Of a stretch of DNA of 64,000 nucleotides, positions 9,767 through 20,085 are shown piece by piece (positions within the stretch are counted from its first letter, which is position 1; every line of letters starts with the position of its first letter). The position numbers were made by a program, and so were the translations under genes. Source of the stretch: Jiangella endophytica (GTDB taxonomy: Bacteria; Actinomycetota; Actinomycetes; Jiangellales; Jiangellaceae); the NCBI RefSeq assembly GCF_003427025.1, contig NZ_QVAI01000017.1, positions 62,001 through 126,000 of the forward strand. Direction: 5' to 3'. The notes under the pieces were generated by a model. It saw nothing but the letters and a program-made list of their open reading frames with translations. It made no database searches and had not been told where the DNA came from.

Positions 9767-10108
9767 CTACGAACGCAGCGCCGTGATGGGCGTGCCGTCG
9801 GGACCAGCGACGTAAACCGGTATACCCGGTCCGCCGAGATCCGACACCACCGCGGTGTCGACACCGCCGGCGGCGCCGTCGGTGACGACCGCGGCCGCCT
9901 CGAGCCCGGTGGCGCCACTGGACACCGCGGACGCGACTGCCAGCTGTAACGCGGTGAGGCGCAGCGACGGCAGCGTGACGTCGGCGGCGGCGTAGGTGCG
10001 GCCGTCGGCGTCGCGTACGGCCGCGCCGCTGGGCGCCGCCGCGCGGGCCCGGGCGGACCGGGCCAGGATCAGGATCTTCGCGTCCTCGGGGTCGAGTGCG
10101 TCGCTCAC
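9767..10108 (-). CDS. cytidine deaminase-like protein lacking the zinc site
   Basis: 113 residues. The opening (LDPEDAKILILARSARARAAAPSGAAVRDADGRTYAAADVTLPSLRLTALQLAVASAVSSG) aligns by eye with the N-terminal half of the small cytidine deaminase fold. The HAE (or CAE) and PCxxC motifs that bind the catalytic zinc are absent: the equivalent positions read LRLTALQ, and there is no Cys in the protein. It is therefore probably not a deaminase. The start overlaps the stop of the CBS-protein gene (ATGA), and the gene sits in the conserved ybeY-CBS-deaminase-like-era neighbourhood, suggesting a retained non-catalytic role. Confidence 0.75.
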   Translation of the reverse strand: MSDALDPEDAKILILARSARARAAAPSGAAVRDADGRTYAAADVTLPSLRLTALQLAVASAVSSGATGLEAAAVVTDGAAGGVDTAVVSDLGGPGIPVYVAGPDGTPITALRS

Positions 10109-11469
10109 GCATGCTCCTCGTGCGGCTCGGTGTCGGTGACCTGAACGGGCCGGCTCACCCGGACGGTTCCGATGCGGTTGCGGCGACCGGCCGGGCCCTC
10201 CGCCACGAGGTGCAGCCCGGCGACGTCGACCTGGGCGCCGGCGATGGGGACGCGGCCCAGCTGCTTGGCCATGAGGCCGCCGACGGTGTCGACGTCGTCG
10301 TCGGACAGTTCGAGGCCGAACAGCTCGCCGAGGTCGTCGATGTGCAGCCGGGAGCTGACCCGGACCACGCCGTCGTCGAGGGTCTCGATGCCGTCCTCGT
10401 CGGCGTCGTACTCGTCGGTGATCTCACCGACGATCTCCTCGAGGATGTCCTCGATGGTGACCAGCCCGGCGGTGCCGCCGTACTCGTCGACGACGACGGC
10501 GACGTGGATGCGCTGCGCCTGCATCTCTCGCAGCAGGTCGTCGGCCGGCTTGGAGTCGGGCACGAAGAACGCCGGGCGCAGCACCGACTCGACCCGCTCG
10601 ACGGACTCGGCGTCGCGGTTGTCGTAGAGCCGGCGGGCGACGTCCTTGAGGTAGCTGATGCCGACGATGTCGTCGAGCCCGCCCGGCCCGACCGCCGGGA
10701 TGCGGCTGAACCCGCTGCGCAGCGCCAGCGACTGGAACTGCCGCAGCGTCTTGTGCGCCTCGATGAACACGACGTCGGTGCGCGGCACCATGACCTCGCG
10801 GACCACGGTGTCGCCCAGCTCGAACACCGAGTGGATCATCTGGCGCTCGCCGGACTCGATGATGCGGCCGGCCTCGGCGAGGTCGACCAGCTCGCGCAGC
10901 TCCGCCTCGGTCGCGAACGGGCCCTCGCGGAAGCCCTTGCCCGGTGTGAGCGCGTTGCCGAGCATGATCAGCAGCTTGGGGATGGGGCCGAGCACCCGGG
11001 TGATGCCGAGCAGCAGCCCCGCGAAGGCCCGCGCGATGCCCTCGGCGTGCTGCCGGCCCAGCGTGCGCGGCGCGACGCCGATGACGACGAACGACACGAC
11101 GACCATGCTGCCCGCGGCGACCAGCAGCGTCTGCCACCACGGTTCGAAGTACTCCTCGCACACCACCGCGACCATGACGACCGCGGAGACCTCGCACGCC
11201 ATGCGCAGCAGCAGCGCGGTGTTCAGCGCGGGGACGGGGTCGGACGCGACGCGCACCAGTGCGACGGACCCGCGACGACCGGCGCGGTGCAGTTCCTCGG
11301 CGCGCGTGCGCGAGATGGTGGTCAACGCCGCCTCGGACATCGCGAACAGCATCGCGACGACCACCAGCACCGCCGCCGAGACCAGCAGCCAGAAGGTGGA
11401 CGCGCCGCCGGAGGTGGTGGACGTCTCCGCGGCGGCCAGCGCGACGGCGGGCAGCGGTGAGGCGAACAT
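10105..11469 (-). CDS. CNNM/HlyC-CorC family CBS-domain membrane protein
   Basis: 454 residues. An N-terminal DUF21/CNNM membrane domain (about 1-190, four hydrophobic segments, with [20 protein letters not shown]) is followed by two CBS domains (about 210-330; [18 protein letters not shown] and [27 protein letters not shown]) and a C-terminal CorC_HlyC domain. Family members are linked to Mg2+ or Co2+ transport or tolerance; the exact ion is not predictable. ATG at 11469 overlaps the ybeY stop (TGATG). An open frame extends upstream, but only as the shadow of ybeY. Confidence 0.92.
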   Translation of the reverse strand: MFASPLPAVALAAAETSTTSGGASTFWLLVSAAVLVVVAMLFAMSEAALTTISRTRAEELHRAGRRGSVALVRVASDPVPALNTALLLRMACEVSAVVMVAVVCEEYFEPWWQTLLVAAGSMVVVSFVVIGVAPRTLGRQHAEGIARAFAGLLLGITRVLGPIPKLLIMLGNALTPGKGFREGPFATEAELRELVDLAEAGRIIESGERQMIHSVFELGDTVVREVMVPRTDVVFIEAHKTLRQFQSLALRSGFSRIPAVGPGGLDDIVGISYLKDVARRLYDNRDAESVERVESVLRPAFFVPDSKPADDLLREMQAQRIHVAVVVDEYGGTAGLVTIEDILEEIVGEITDEYDADEDGIETLDDGVVRVSSRLHIDDLGELFGLELSDDDVDTVGGLMAKQLGRVPIAGAQVDVAGLHLVAEGPAGRRNRIGTVRVSRPVQVTDTEPHEEHA

Positions 11470-11929
11470 CAGCGGCCGCCTCCTCGGGCGCTCCGCCAGT
11501 CGGTCAGCAGCTGTTTCTGCAGCCCGAACATCTCCTTCTCCTCCTCCGGCTCGGCGTGATCGTAGCCGAGCAGGTGGAGGATGCCGTGAGTGGTCAGCAG
11601 CTGCAGCTCGTCCGCGGTGCTGTGGCCGGCGGCCTTGGCCTGCGTGGCGGCGACGTCGGGGCAGAGCACGACGTCGCCGAGCAGGCCCGGCTCCGGATCG
11701 GCGTCGTCGGGCGTGGGCCGCAGCTCGTCCATCGGGAAGGAGAGGACGTCGGTGGGACCGGGCTCGTCCATCCACTGCACGTGCAGCGTCTCCATCGTGT
11801 CGGTGTCGACCAGCAGGATGGCCAGCTCGGCGAGCGGGTGGATGCGCTGGTGGTCGAGCACGAACCGGGCGAGGTCGGACAGCGTCTTCTCGTCGACCTC
11901 GGCGCCGGACTCGTTGTTGACCTCGATGG

Positions 11930-11933
<4 letters not shown>
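11469..11933 (-). CDS. ybeY: endoribonuclease YbeY
   Basis: 154 residues. YbeY is a zinc-dependent RNase involved in 16S rRNA 3'-end maturation and ribosome quality control. The metal motif H-x3-H-x5-H is complete: His116, His120, His126 in [22 protein letters not shown], typical of the family, is at about 61-70. The start overlaps the phoH stop by 4 bp (ATGA), so phoH-ybeY-CBS-deaminase-like form a tightly coupled operon. Confidence 0.96.
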
Positions 11934-12964
<1,031 letters not shown>

Positions 12965-13077
12965 GGGCGGCCTCGCTGGGCCTGTCACGCCTACTTCCCG
13001 TCTCGATCGCGCTGTTCAGTGGATGTGTTGAATGCTACCTGCGGCCGGGGACAAGTCACGGCGAATTTCCGGCCGGC

Positions 13078-13425
13078 TCAGCCCGGCGGCCAGGTCATCG
13101 TGCGCCCGCCCAGCACGTGCCCGTGCACGTGGAACACCGACTGACCGGCCTGCTCCCCCGTGTTGAACACCAGCCGGTACGCCTCGATTCCCTCGTCGGA
13201 GGCGATGGCCGCTGCCGTCCGTACCAGCTCGGCCAGCAGGTCCGGCGCGGCGGCCGCGAGCGACGCGACGTCGCGGTGGTGCGCGCGAGGCACCACCAGC
13301 ACGTGGGTGGGCGCCTGCGGCGCGATGTCGCGGAACGCGAGCGTGTGCTCGGTCTCGCGCACGACGTCGGCCGGGATCTCGCCGCCGGCGATCTTGCAGA
13401 ACAGGCAGTCCGCGTCGCGGGTCAC
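13078..13425 (-). CDS. HIT family nucleotide hydrolase/transferase (HINT-like)
   Basis: 115 residues, standard length for a HINT-type histidine triad protein. CLFCKIAGGEIPAD at the N-terminus is a typical actinobacterial HIT opening with a Cys pair. The triad is His99-Val-His101-Gly-His103 (FHVHGHVLGG); the usual Leu between the second and third His is replaced by Gly. Such enzymes hydrolyse purine nucleoside phosphoramidates. It is the first gene before phoH, with 89 bp to the GTG start option of phoH. Confidence 0.93.
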   Translation of the reverse strand: MTRDADCLFCKIAGGEIPADVVRETEHTLAFRDIAPQAPTHVLVVPRAHHRDVASLAAAAPDLLAELVRTAAAIASDEGIEAYRLVFNTGEQAGQSVFHVHGHVLGGRTMTWPPG

Positions 13426-13595
13426 TCGCGCCTCCGGTGATTCGGGTAGCTGGATGTTAGGGCACGGACCGAAAGTACTCGCGGCCGATGTGCAACCCGT
13501 CCGGCCCGGCAGACGTCATCATGATGTGGGGGGATCCACCGGCAGGCGGGGTGTCCTCACCTGTCCGTCGCCGCCTGACCGTACCCTCTGGAGCC

Positions 13596-14657
13596 ATGCC
13601 GAACCCGCTCGACGAGCAGCAGTCCGACCCGCCCACCGAGGCCGCGCCGGACGAGCGCCCGCGCAAGCGCCGCCGCAACCGCCGCATCCTGATCGGCGTC
13701 CTGGCGACGCTGCTGATCCTGGTCGTCGCGGTGGCCGGCGTCGCCTTCTACTTCGTGAACCGGGTGTCGTCGAACATCGAGCGGATCCCGGACGCCTTCG
13801 ACATCCCCGAGACCGCGCGCCCGGCCGAGCTCCCGGGCGACAGCATCACCTTCCTGCTGGGCGGACTCGACGGCGCCGACAAGGTCGACGTCTACGAGCC
13901 GGGCGCGGCCCGCACCGACACCATCATGCTGGCGCACTTCCCGGAGGGGCGCGATCGTGGCTACCTGGTCTCGATCCCCCGCGACACCTGGATCGACATC
14001 CCCGGCCACGGCCGCAACAAGATCAACGCGGCGTACTCCTTCGGCGGGCCGTCGTTGTTCGTGCAGACCCTCGAGGAGCTCACCGGCATCCGCGTCGACC
14101 ACCTGGCGCTGATCGACTGGAACGGGTTCCAGGCGCTCACCGACGAGCTGGGCGGCGTCACGCTCACGTTCGACGAGGAGACGCCGCTCGCCGACAACGA
14201 CGAGCCGCTGCCGGCCGGCACGCACACGCTCACCGGCGAGCAGGCGCTGCAGTACGTCCGCGACCGCAAGGACCTGCCCGGCGGCGACTTCGACCGCGTC
14301 AAGCGGCAGCAGAACTTCCTCCGTGCCCTGATGAACGAGCTGATCTCGTCCGGCACGCTCACCGATCCCGGCAAGATCAACGGCGTCACCGGCGCGATCG
14401 GCCAGGCCGCCCGGGTCGACGAGGAGCTCAGCGCGTTCGGCATGGTCGACCTCGCACTGTCGATGCGCAACCTGCGCTCGAACGACATGACGTTCCTCAC
14501 CGTGCCGACCGACGGCACCGGCTGGGCCGGCCCGCAGAGCATCGTCGTCTACGACCAGGAACGCGCCGATCAGCTGTGGACCGCGCTGGCCGACGACGAC
14601 ATGGACGCCTTCCTCGCCGCCAACCCCGACCTCGTCACCGGCGACGAGGTCCGCTGA
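13596..14657 (+). CDS. LCP family (LytR-CpsA-Psr) cell-wall glycopolymer transferase
   Basis: 353 residues from ATG MPNPLDEQQSDPP. A cytoplasmic Pro- and Arg-rich N-terminus (PRKRRRNRR) precedes one TM helix (about 30-52: ILIGVLATLLILVVAVAGV). The LCP catalytic domain follows, with ARTDTIMLAHFP, SIPRDTWIDIPGHGRNKINAAYSFGG and YVRDRKDLPGGDFDRVKRQQNFL, containing the conserved Arg and Asp residues that bind the polyprenyl pyrophosphate. LCP proteins attach teichoic acids, arabinogalactan or similar polymers to peptidoglycan. TACCCT lies 8 bases before the ATG. Confidence 0.93.
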   Translation: MPNPLDEQQSDPPTEAAPDERPRKRRRNRRILIGVLATLLILVVAVAGVAFYFVNRVSSNIERIPDAFDIPETARPAELPGDSITFLLGGLDGADKVDVYEPGAARTDTIMLAHFPEGRDRGYLVSIPRDTWIDIPGHGRNKINAAYSFGGPSLFVQTLEELTGIRVDHLALIDWNGFQALTDELGGVTLTFDEETPLADNDEPLPAGTHTLTGEQALQYVRDRKDLPGGDFDRVKRQQNFLRALMNELISSGTLTDPGKINGVTGAIGQAARVDEELSAFGMVDLALSMRNLRSNDMTFLTVPTDGTGWAGPQSIVVYDQERADQLWTALADDDMDAFLAANPDLVTGDEVR

Positions 14658-14748
14658 CCCCGTTCGGCTGAAGATCACCGACCCGATCCCCTACGGTTGG
14701 GCGCGCATCGGTAAACCGGCATGGCCGGCAACGCGTCAGTAGGGGTAT

Positions 14749-15261
14749 GTGGTGCAAGACAGGACCGGGTCCGAGGCCGACGACGCCGTCACGGACCTGT
14801 ACGCGGCGCACTATGTCCGCCTCGTCCGGCTGGCCACGCTGCTCCAGGGCAACGAGGCCGTCGCCGAGGAGGTCGTGCAGGACGCGTTCGTGGCCCTGCA
14901 CCGCCGCTGGCGCCGGTTGCGCGAGCCGGCTGCGGCGGTCGCCTACCTGCGCACGTCCGTGGTGCACGGCTGCCGGTCGGTCCAGCGCCGGCGCGGCGTG
15001 GCGGCCCGCCATCCGGAGGAGCCGCCGGGCCATGCGCCCAGCGCCGAGCAGGTCGCCGTCGGCGGAGCTGCGGCCGACGCCGTCGTCGAGGCGCTGCGCG
15101 GGCTGCCGGACCGGCAGCGAGAGGCGCTCGTCCTGCGCTACTACGGCGGTCTCTCGGAGTCGGAGATCGCGAGCGCGATGAAGATCAGCAACGGCGCCGT
15201 CAAGAGCCACGCCTCACGCGGGCTGGCCGGGCTGCGCGACGCGATGGCGGAGTGGTCGTGA
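14749..15261 (+). CDS. SigE-type ECF RNA polymerase sigma factor
   Basis: 170 residues. Region 2 spans about 12-80 (LYAAHYVRLVRLATLLQGNEAVAEEVVQDAFVALHRRWRRL, with the -10 recognition helix). Region 4 spans about 110-165 (ALRGLPDRQREALVLRYYGGLSESEIASAMKISNGAVKSHASRGLAGL). The length and the LVRLATLL pattern match the actinobacterial SigE-family ECF group. GTG start after AGGGG. The next gene, 10 bp on, encodes a single-TM protein that may act as its membrane partner or anti-sigma. Confidence 0.9.
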   Translation: MVQDRTGSEADDAVTDLYAAHYVRLVRLATLLQGNEAVAEEVVQDAFVALHRRWRRLREPAAAVAYLRTSVVHGCRSVQRRRGVAARHPEEPPGHAPSAEQVAVGGAAADAVVEALRGLPDRQREALVLRYYGGLSESEIASAMKISNGAVKSHASRGLAGLRDAMAEWS

Positions 15262-15271
15262 GGAGGCAGCG

Positions 15272-16300
15272 GTGAGCACGCCGGAGGACTGGACGCCGGA
15301 GGAGCAGCAGGTCCACGACGCCCTGCACCGCGCCGCCGAGCGGGTGCAGCCGGGCCCGGACGGCCTGGCCAGGATCAGGAGGAGGACGGCGGTGGTTCCG
15401 ATGTGGCGACGACCGGTGGTACTGGGGCTCGCGGGCGCGACGGCGCTGGCCGCGGCGGTGATCGTGGGCGGCGCGATCGTCCTGAGCAACGATGACGACG
15501 ACACGCCCGTCGCGACGACGACGTCCACGTCGCCGGCGACGTCCCCGAACGGGACGCCGACGGACACATCGCCGCCGACGTCGCCGCCGGCCGCCGAGAC
15601 CACACCACCGGCGCAGACGCTGACGGTCCCGGTCTACTACGTGGCCGACGCCGGCGACGGGCTCCGGCTGGTCCGCGAGTTCCACACCGTCGAGACGTCG
15701 CTGCCGCCCGTCGCCGCCGCGATCAACGAGATGCTGACGGCGCCGCCGGCCGACCCCGACTACACCACGCTGTGGGAGCCCGGCGTCGAGGTGCTGTCCG
15801 CCGACGTGGCCGACGGCGCCATCGTGGTCGACCTGAGCGGGCCGCCAGCGGTCGGCGACGATCCCGACCTCGCTACTCAGCAGCTCGTCTACACGGCGAC
15901 GGCCGCGGCCGCGACCGCGCAGCTGGACGGCTCGCTGCCGGTTCGCATCGCCGTCGGCGGCGAGAACCCCAGCGAGCCGGTCGGCCGGGCCGATCCGCTG
16001 GAGGTCCGGCAGTTGGTGCAGCTCAACGACCCGGCCGAGGGCGCGACCCTGCCCAGTCCCGTCACGGTGAGCGGCGAGGCAGCGGTGAACGAGGCCAACG
16101 TGCTGTGGGAGCTGCGCCGCGACGGCGAGGTCGTCGACTCCGGGAACACGACCGCCGAGGAGTGCTGCACGTTCTCCCCGTTCGCGTTCGAGCTGGATCT
16201 CGAACCCGGCAGCTACGAGATCGTCGTCAGCGAGAGCGATGAGTCCGGGGGCGAGGGCCGGCCGCCGATGAGCGACTCGCGCACGTTCACCGTCGAGTAG
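15272..16300 (+). CDS. membrane-anchored GerMN plus Gmad2 domain protein, possible anti-sigma partner
   Basis: 342 residues from GTG preceded by GAGGAGG. Layout: a cytoplasmic N-terminus of about 48 residues (TPEEQQVHDALHRAAERVQPGPDGLARIRRR); a TM helix (about 49-72); a Thr/Pro/Ser-rich linker; a GerMN domain (about 110-245: YYVADAGDGLRLVREFH onward); and a Gmad2 Ig-like domain (about 250-342: LNDPAEGATLPSPVTVSGEA). GerMN/Gmad2 are extracytoplasmic sensor-type domains. The amphipathic N-terminal helix next to a TM and the sigma gene 10 bp upstream suggest sigma sequestration; that role is inference. Confidence 0.85.
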   Translation: MSTPEDWTPEEQQVHDALHRAAERVQPGPDGLARIRRRTAVVPMWRRPVVLGLAGATALAAAVIVGGAIVLSNDDDDTPVATTTSTSPATSPNGTPTDTSPPTSPPAAETTPPAQTLTVPVYYVADAGDGLRLVREFHTVETSLPPVAAAINEMLTAPPADPDYTTLWEPGVEVLSADVADGAIVVDLSGPPAVGDDPDLATQQLVYTATAAAATAQLDGSLPVRIAVGGENPSEPVGRADPLEVRQLVQLNDPAEGATLPSPVTVSGEAAVNEANVLWELRRDGEVVDSGNTTAEECCTFSPFAFELDLEPGSYEIVVSESDESGGEGRPPMSDSRTFTVE

Positions 16301-16303
16301 CGG

Positions 16304-17041
16304 TCAGGCCCAGCGGGCGGTCCGCGACAGCACGACAGCGGCCGCGACGGTGCCGGCGGTCGACGTGCGCAGAACGGTCGGGCCGAGCCGGGCGACGACC
16401 GCCCCGGTGGCGGCCAGCTGGTCCAGCTCGTCCGGCGCCACGCCGCCCTCGGGGCCCACGATCAGCAGGATGTCGCCGTCGGTGGGAAGGTCGAGGGCGC
16501 CGAGCGGCTCGGTGGCCTCCTCGTGCAGCACGACGGCGAGCGCGGCGGCCCCCGCTCGGGCCGTGAGCGCCGGTGTCGGCACCGGGTCGGTGACGGCCGG
16601 CAGCCAGGCCCGACGCGACTGCTTGGCCGCCTCGCGCGCCGTGGACCGCCAGCGGCGCAGCGCCTTGTCGCCGCGCTCGCCCGTCCACCGGACCATGCAC
16701 CGCTGCGCCGCCCATGGCACGATCTCGTCGACGCCGGCCTCGGTCATCGTCTCGACGGCGATCTCGCCGCGGTCGCCCTTGGGGATCGCCTGCGCGACGA
16801 CCACCCGAGGCCACGGCTCCGGCACGTCGATCCGCTCGACGACCTCACAGGTCAGCCCCTGCTTCGACGCCCCGGCGACGACACAGCGGACCAGCTGCCC
16901 GGCGCCGTCGGTCAGCTCGACGGCCTCGCCCGGCTGGATACGGCGGACCACCGCGGCGTGCCGCCCCTCGTCGCCGTCGAGGACGACGACGTCCGCCGCG
17001 CGCAGGGCCGCGGCGTCGGCGAGGAATACCGGTGCGGTCAG
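16304..17041 (-). CDS. rsmE: 16S rRNA m3U1498 methyltransferase RsmE, probable CTG start
   Basis: 245 residues. RsmE methylates U1498 of 16S rRNA with SAM. The N-terminal PUA-like part ([45 protein letters not shown]) precedes the SPOUT domain with its trefoil-knot signature [18 protein letters not shown] and [19 protein letters not shown]. Family proteins begin M-T-A-P-x-F. Here that position is CTG overlapping the dnaJ stop (CTGA), and no ATG, GTG or TTG occurs in frame nearby until well inside the domain. AAGGACGGG lies upstream. A CTG start is therefore the best reading, with translational coupling to dnaJ. Confidence 0.88.
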   Translation of the reverse strand: MTAPVFLADAAALRAADVVVLDGDEGRHAAVVRRIQPGEAVELTDGAGQLVRCVVAGASKQGLTCEVVERIDVPEPWPRVVVAQAIPKGDRGEIAVETMTEAGVDEIVPWAAQRCMVRWTGERGDKALRRWRSTAREAAKQSRRAWLPAVTDPVPTPALTARAGAAALAVVLHEEATEPLGALDLPTDGDILLIVGPEGGVAPDELDQLAATGAVVARLGPTVLRTSTAGTVAAAVVLSRTARWA

Positions 17042-18177
17042 TTGAGCCCGTCCTTGAAGGCGTCGCGGATGCGGGTGAAGAAGTTGCCGTGGCCACCGGC
17101 CGCGCCGGGGCCCTCGACCCGCTCCTCGCCGCGCAGACCGGCCAGCTCGCGCAGCAGCTCCTCCTGCCGGGGGTCGAGCTTCGTCGGCGTCTGGACCTCG
17201 ACGTGGATCAGCAGGTCGCCGCGGCCGGTGCCGCGCAGCTTCGGGACGCCGCGGGCGCCGAGCTTGATGACCTCGCCGTGCTGGACGCCGGGCCGCACCT
17301 CGACCGTCGTGGCGCCGTCGAAGGTCTCGAGCTCGACGCTGGTGCCGAGCGCGGCGGCCGTCATGGGCAGCTGCAGCGTGCAGTGCAGGTTGTCGCCGTT
17401 GCGGGTGAACACCGGGTGCGGCGTGACCGCCAGCTCGACGTAGAGGTCGCCGGCCGGGCCGCCGCCGGGACCGACCTCGCCCTGACCGGTCAGCTGGATG
17501 CGGGTGCCGTTGTCGACGCCCGCCGGGATCTTGATGGTGAGCGTGCGGCGGGTACGGACGCGGCCGTCGCCGGAGCACTCGACGCACGGGTTCGGGTTGA
17601 CCGTCCCGAAGCCCTGGCAGGCCGGGCACGGGCGGGTCGTCATGACCTGGCCGAGGAACGAGCGCTGCACCTGGCTGACCTCGCCCTGCCCCTGACACGT
17701 CGGGCAGGTGACCCGGGTGGCGCCCTTCGCGGTGCCCTCGCCGTGGCAGACCTGGCAGACCACCGCGGTGTCGACCTGCAGCTCGCGCGTGGCGCCGAAG
17801 ACCGCGTCGGCCAGCTCGACCTTCAGCTGGACCAGGGCGTCCTGGCCGCGGCGGACCCGGCTGCGCGGGCCGCGCGCGTTCGTCCCGCCGAAGAAGGCGT
17901 CCATGATGTCGGTGAACGAGAACGCGCCGCCGAAGTTGCCGCCCGCGCCGCCGCCGCTGCTGAGAGGGTCGCCGCCGAGGTCGTACATCTCCCGCTTGCG
18001 GGGGTCGTTGAGCACCTCGTAGGCCGTGACGACCTCTTTGAAGCGCTCCTGCGTGGCGGGGTCGGGGTTGACGTCCGGGTGCAGTTGCCGGGCGAGGCGG
18101 CGGTAGGCCTTCTTGATCTCCTCGCTGGAGGCGTTCTTCGGCACGCCGAGAACTTCGTAGTAGTCGGTGGTGGGCAC
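17038..18177 (-). CDS. dnaJ: molecular chaperone DnaJ
   Basis: 379 residues. J domain at 1-70 with the HPD motif at 33-35 ([11 protein letters not shown]); a short G/F segment ([14 protein letters not shown]); four CxxCxGxG zinc repeats ([32 protein letters not shown]); and the C-terminal peptide-binding domains. It stimulates DnaK ATPase. GTG start. It lies 12 bp downstream of hrcA, so it is in the HrcA/CIRCE-controlled unit. Confidence 0.97.
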   Translation of the reverse strand: MPTTDYYEVLGVPKNASSEEIKKAYRRLARQLHPDVNPDPATQERFKEVVTAYEVLNDPRKREMYDLGGDPLSSGGGAGGNFGGAFSFTDIMDAFFGGTNARGPRSRVRRGQDALVQLKVELADAVFGATRELQVDTAVVCQVCHGEGTAKGATRVTCPTCQGQGEVSQVQRSFLGQVMTTRPCPACQGFGTVNPNPCVECSGDGRVRTRRTLTIKIPAGVDNGTRIQLTGQGEVGPGGGPAGDLYVELAVTPHPVFTRNGDNLHCTLQLPMTAAALGTSVELETFDGATTVEVRPGVQHGEVIKLGARGVPKLRGTGRGDLLIHVEVQTPTKLDPRQEELLRELAGLRGEERVEGPGAAGGHGNFFTRIRDAFKDGLN

Positions 18178-18189
18178 CCTGTGTCTTCC

Positions 18190-19212
18190 CTAGTGAGGCG
18201 CGAGAATCTTGCTGACATATCGAGCGACGGCGCCGACGGCCGCGATGGTGCCGGGGTAGTCCATGCGGGTCGGTCCGACCACCCCCATGCTAGCCAGCGC
18301 CAGCTCACCCGGCCCGTAGCCCGAGGTGACGACGGACGTGGCCGAGAGCCCGGTCTGCGCGTTCTCGCTGCCGATGCGGACCCGGACGGGGGTGGGGCTG
18401 GTGGCCTCGCCGAGCAGCCGGAGCAGCACGACGTGCTCCTCGAGCGCCGACAGCAGCGGCTCGAGCTCGTGGTCGAACTCCTGGCCGTAGCGGGCGAGGT
18501 TGCCCGTCCCGGCGACGGCGACCCGCTCCTCGTGCCGCTCGATGAGCGTGCTGAGCAGCGTGGCCGTGACGGCGGCGACGGTGGCGCGGTCTTCGGGGCC
18601 GAAGCGTTCGCCGAGCTCGGCCACCCGCGTCTCGACCGACGCGAAGTCCTGCCCGGTGACGAGCGCGTTGATGCGCGCCCGCAACTCGCCGACCAGTACG
18701 TCGTCGGCGTCGGCCGGCAGATCGACGACGCGCTGCTCGACCCGGCCGGTGTCGGTGATGAGCACCACCAGTACCCGCGCCGGCGCCAGCATGACCAGCT
18801 CGACGTGCCGCACCGTCGACCGGCTCAGCGACGGATACTGCACGACGGCGGCCTGCCGGGTCAGCTGCGCCAGCAGCCGCACCGTCCGCGATACGACGTC
18901 GTCGAGGTCGAGCGCGCCGTCGAGGAACGTCTGGATGGCCCGGCGCTCGGGCGGCGACAACGGCTTCACCGTCGACAGCCGGTCGACGAACAGCCGGTAG
19001 CCCTTGTCGGTGGGCACCCGGCCGGCGCTGGTGTGCGGCTGGGCGATGTAGCCCTCCTCCTCCAGCGCCGCCATGTCGTTGCGGATGGTGGCCGGCGACA
19101 CCCCGAGATGGTGCCGGTCGACCAGTGCCTTCGACCCGACCGGCTCCTGGGTGGCGACGTAGTCCTCGACGATCGCCCTGAGGACGTCGAGCTTGCGGTC
19201 ATCGACGGACAA
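18190..19212 (-). CDS. hrcA: heat-inducible transcription repressor HrcA
   Basis: 340 residues from a TTG start ([19 protein letters not shown]), chosen because GGGAGG lies 9 bases upstream and the family begins just here. Winged-helix DNA-binding domain: [58 protein letters not shown]-like HrcA domain after about residue 100. An ATG at 19236 would add 8 residues and lie directly against the operator, so it is less likely. HrcA represses its own operon (hrcA-dnaJ-rsmE) through CIRCE and is stabilised by GroEL in the known model. Confidence 0.96.
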   Translation of the reverse strand: MSVDDRKLDVLRAIVEDYVATQEPVGSKALVDRHHLGVSPATIRNDMAALEEEGYIAQPHTSAGRVPTDKGYRLFVDRLSTVKPLSPPERRAIQTFLDGALDLDDVVSRTVRLLAQLTRQAAVVQYPSLSRSTVRHVELVMLAPARVLVVLITDTGRVEQRVVDLPADADDVLVGELRARINALVTGQDFASVETRVAELGERFGPEDRATVAAVTATLLSTLIERHEERVAVAGTGNLARYGQEFDHELEPLLSALEEHVVLLRLLGEATSPTPVRVRIGSENAQTGLSATSVVTSGYGPGELALASMGVVGPTRMDYPGTIAAVGAVARYVSKILAPH

Positions 19213-19236
19213 CCGGGTACACCTCCCGCCGCGCAT

Positions 19237-19263
19237 TTGGCACTCGACCCTTGCAAGTGCCAA
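19237..19263 (-). promoter_or_regulatory. CIRCE operator of hrcA
   Basis: TTGGCACTC - 9 bases - AAGTGCCAA, an inverted repeat of the CIRCE type (consensus TTAGCACTC-N9-GAGTGCTAA). There is an A-to-G change in the third position mirrored on both arms, and one arm mismatch. It sits 25 bp upstream of the hrcA TTG start. Confidence 0.9.
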
Positions 19264-19268
19264 TTCTA
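19263..19268 (-). promoter_or_regulatory. -10 box of the hrcA operon
   Basis: TAGAAT on the minus strand abuts CIRCE, so HrcA binding would cover the transcription start. No convincing -35 hexamer is seen at 17-18 bases. Confidence 0.55.
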
Positions 19269-19387
19269 CGTGGTTCCGGACGCCTACGTCTTTCCTCGCA
19301 GGTCACACCTCGGGGACGGTGTGTCCCTGAGTGCTGTCGTGACCACGTGGCGAGATCTGGCGGCGTTTCTGGGTGCGTCGCGGGGTC

Positions 19388-19431
19388 TTCCGGTGCGTCG
19401 GCGGGCTTGCACGCCGGGCGCAGCACCGGAA
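19388..19431. repeat. hairpin element, diverged copy of the 20178-20247 element
   Basis: TTCCGGTGC (19388-19396) is repeated inverted as GCACCGGAA (19423-19431). The right half plus flank (19408-19450, TGCACGCC...GAACGCCTGGTGA..GCGCGA) resembles 20210-20253, indicating a diverged second copy of the same element. Confidence 0.6.
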
Positions 19432-19480
19432 CGCCTGGTGACGTGCGCGACGGTCCTGACTGTCAGCAGTGCCCGGGCGG

Positions 19481-19640
19481 CGGTTCGCAGCGGACTGTGG
19501 CAACGGGTCGCCGCGGGCCGGGGGCGGCGGTTCGCAGCGGACTGTGGCAACGGGTCGCCGCCGGCCGGGGGCGGCGGTTCGCAGCGGACTGTGGCAACGG
19601 GTCGCCGCCGGCCGGGGGCTGCGGTTCGCAGTGGGCCAGG
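19481..19640. repeat. 47-bp tandem repeat, three full copies plus a partial
   Basis: The landmark TTCGCAG recurs at 19484, 19531, 19578 and 19625, exactly 47 bp apart. Each unit carries GGACTGTGGCAACGGGTCGC. The first and last copies are slightly diverged. The period is not a multiple of three, so the array shifts frame in every copy and is unlikely to be coding. Confidence 0.9.
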
Positions 19641-19699
19641 ACTGGGTGGACCGGGGCGGTTCACGGCGGACCGGGACTGCGGCAGACCGGGGCTGACGA

Positions 19700-20085
19700 C
19701 GGTCGGCGGTGGCCCGGTCGGTCCAGTCGGTCCAGTGCGTCCAGTCAGTCAGGGTCGGCCATCGATCCGGGCGCTTCCGGCCGTCGATCCAGCTCCGTTG
19801 CCGACAGCCGACGGTGGCCCGGTCGGCCCGGTCGGTCCAGTCGGTCCAGTGCGTCCAGCCGGTCAGGGGCGGCCATCGATCCGGGCGCTTCCGGCCGTCG
19901 ATCCAGCTCCGTTGCCGACAGCCGACGGTGGCCCGGTCGGTCCAGTCGGTCCAGTGCGTCCAGTCGGTCCAGTGCGTCCAGTCGGTCCAGTGCGTCCAGT
20001 CGGTCCAGTGCGTCCAGTGCGTCCAGTCGGTCAGGGTCGGCCATCGATCCAGGCGCTTCCGGCCGTCGACCCAGCTCCGTTGATG
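19700..20085. repeat. nested minisatellite (9/18-bp units inside 114/168-bp superunits)
   Basis: Superunits begin near ATCGATCC at 19761, 19875 and 20043 (spacings 114 and 168). Each contains the same CGCTTCCGGCCGTCGA and CCAGCTCCGTTG core plus a run of GGTCCAGTC / GGTCCAGTG / CGTCCAGTC 9-mers. The 54-bp difference equals three extra 18-bp units, the signature of recent slippage or unequal exchange. Confidence 0.9.

Noticed and set aside
19481-20085. CRISPR array
   Set aside because: Units are contiguous or nested without unique spacers, the period changes (47, 114, 168), and no cas genes are nearby.
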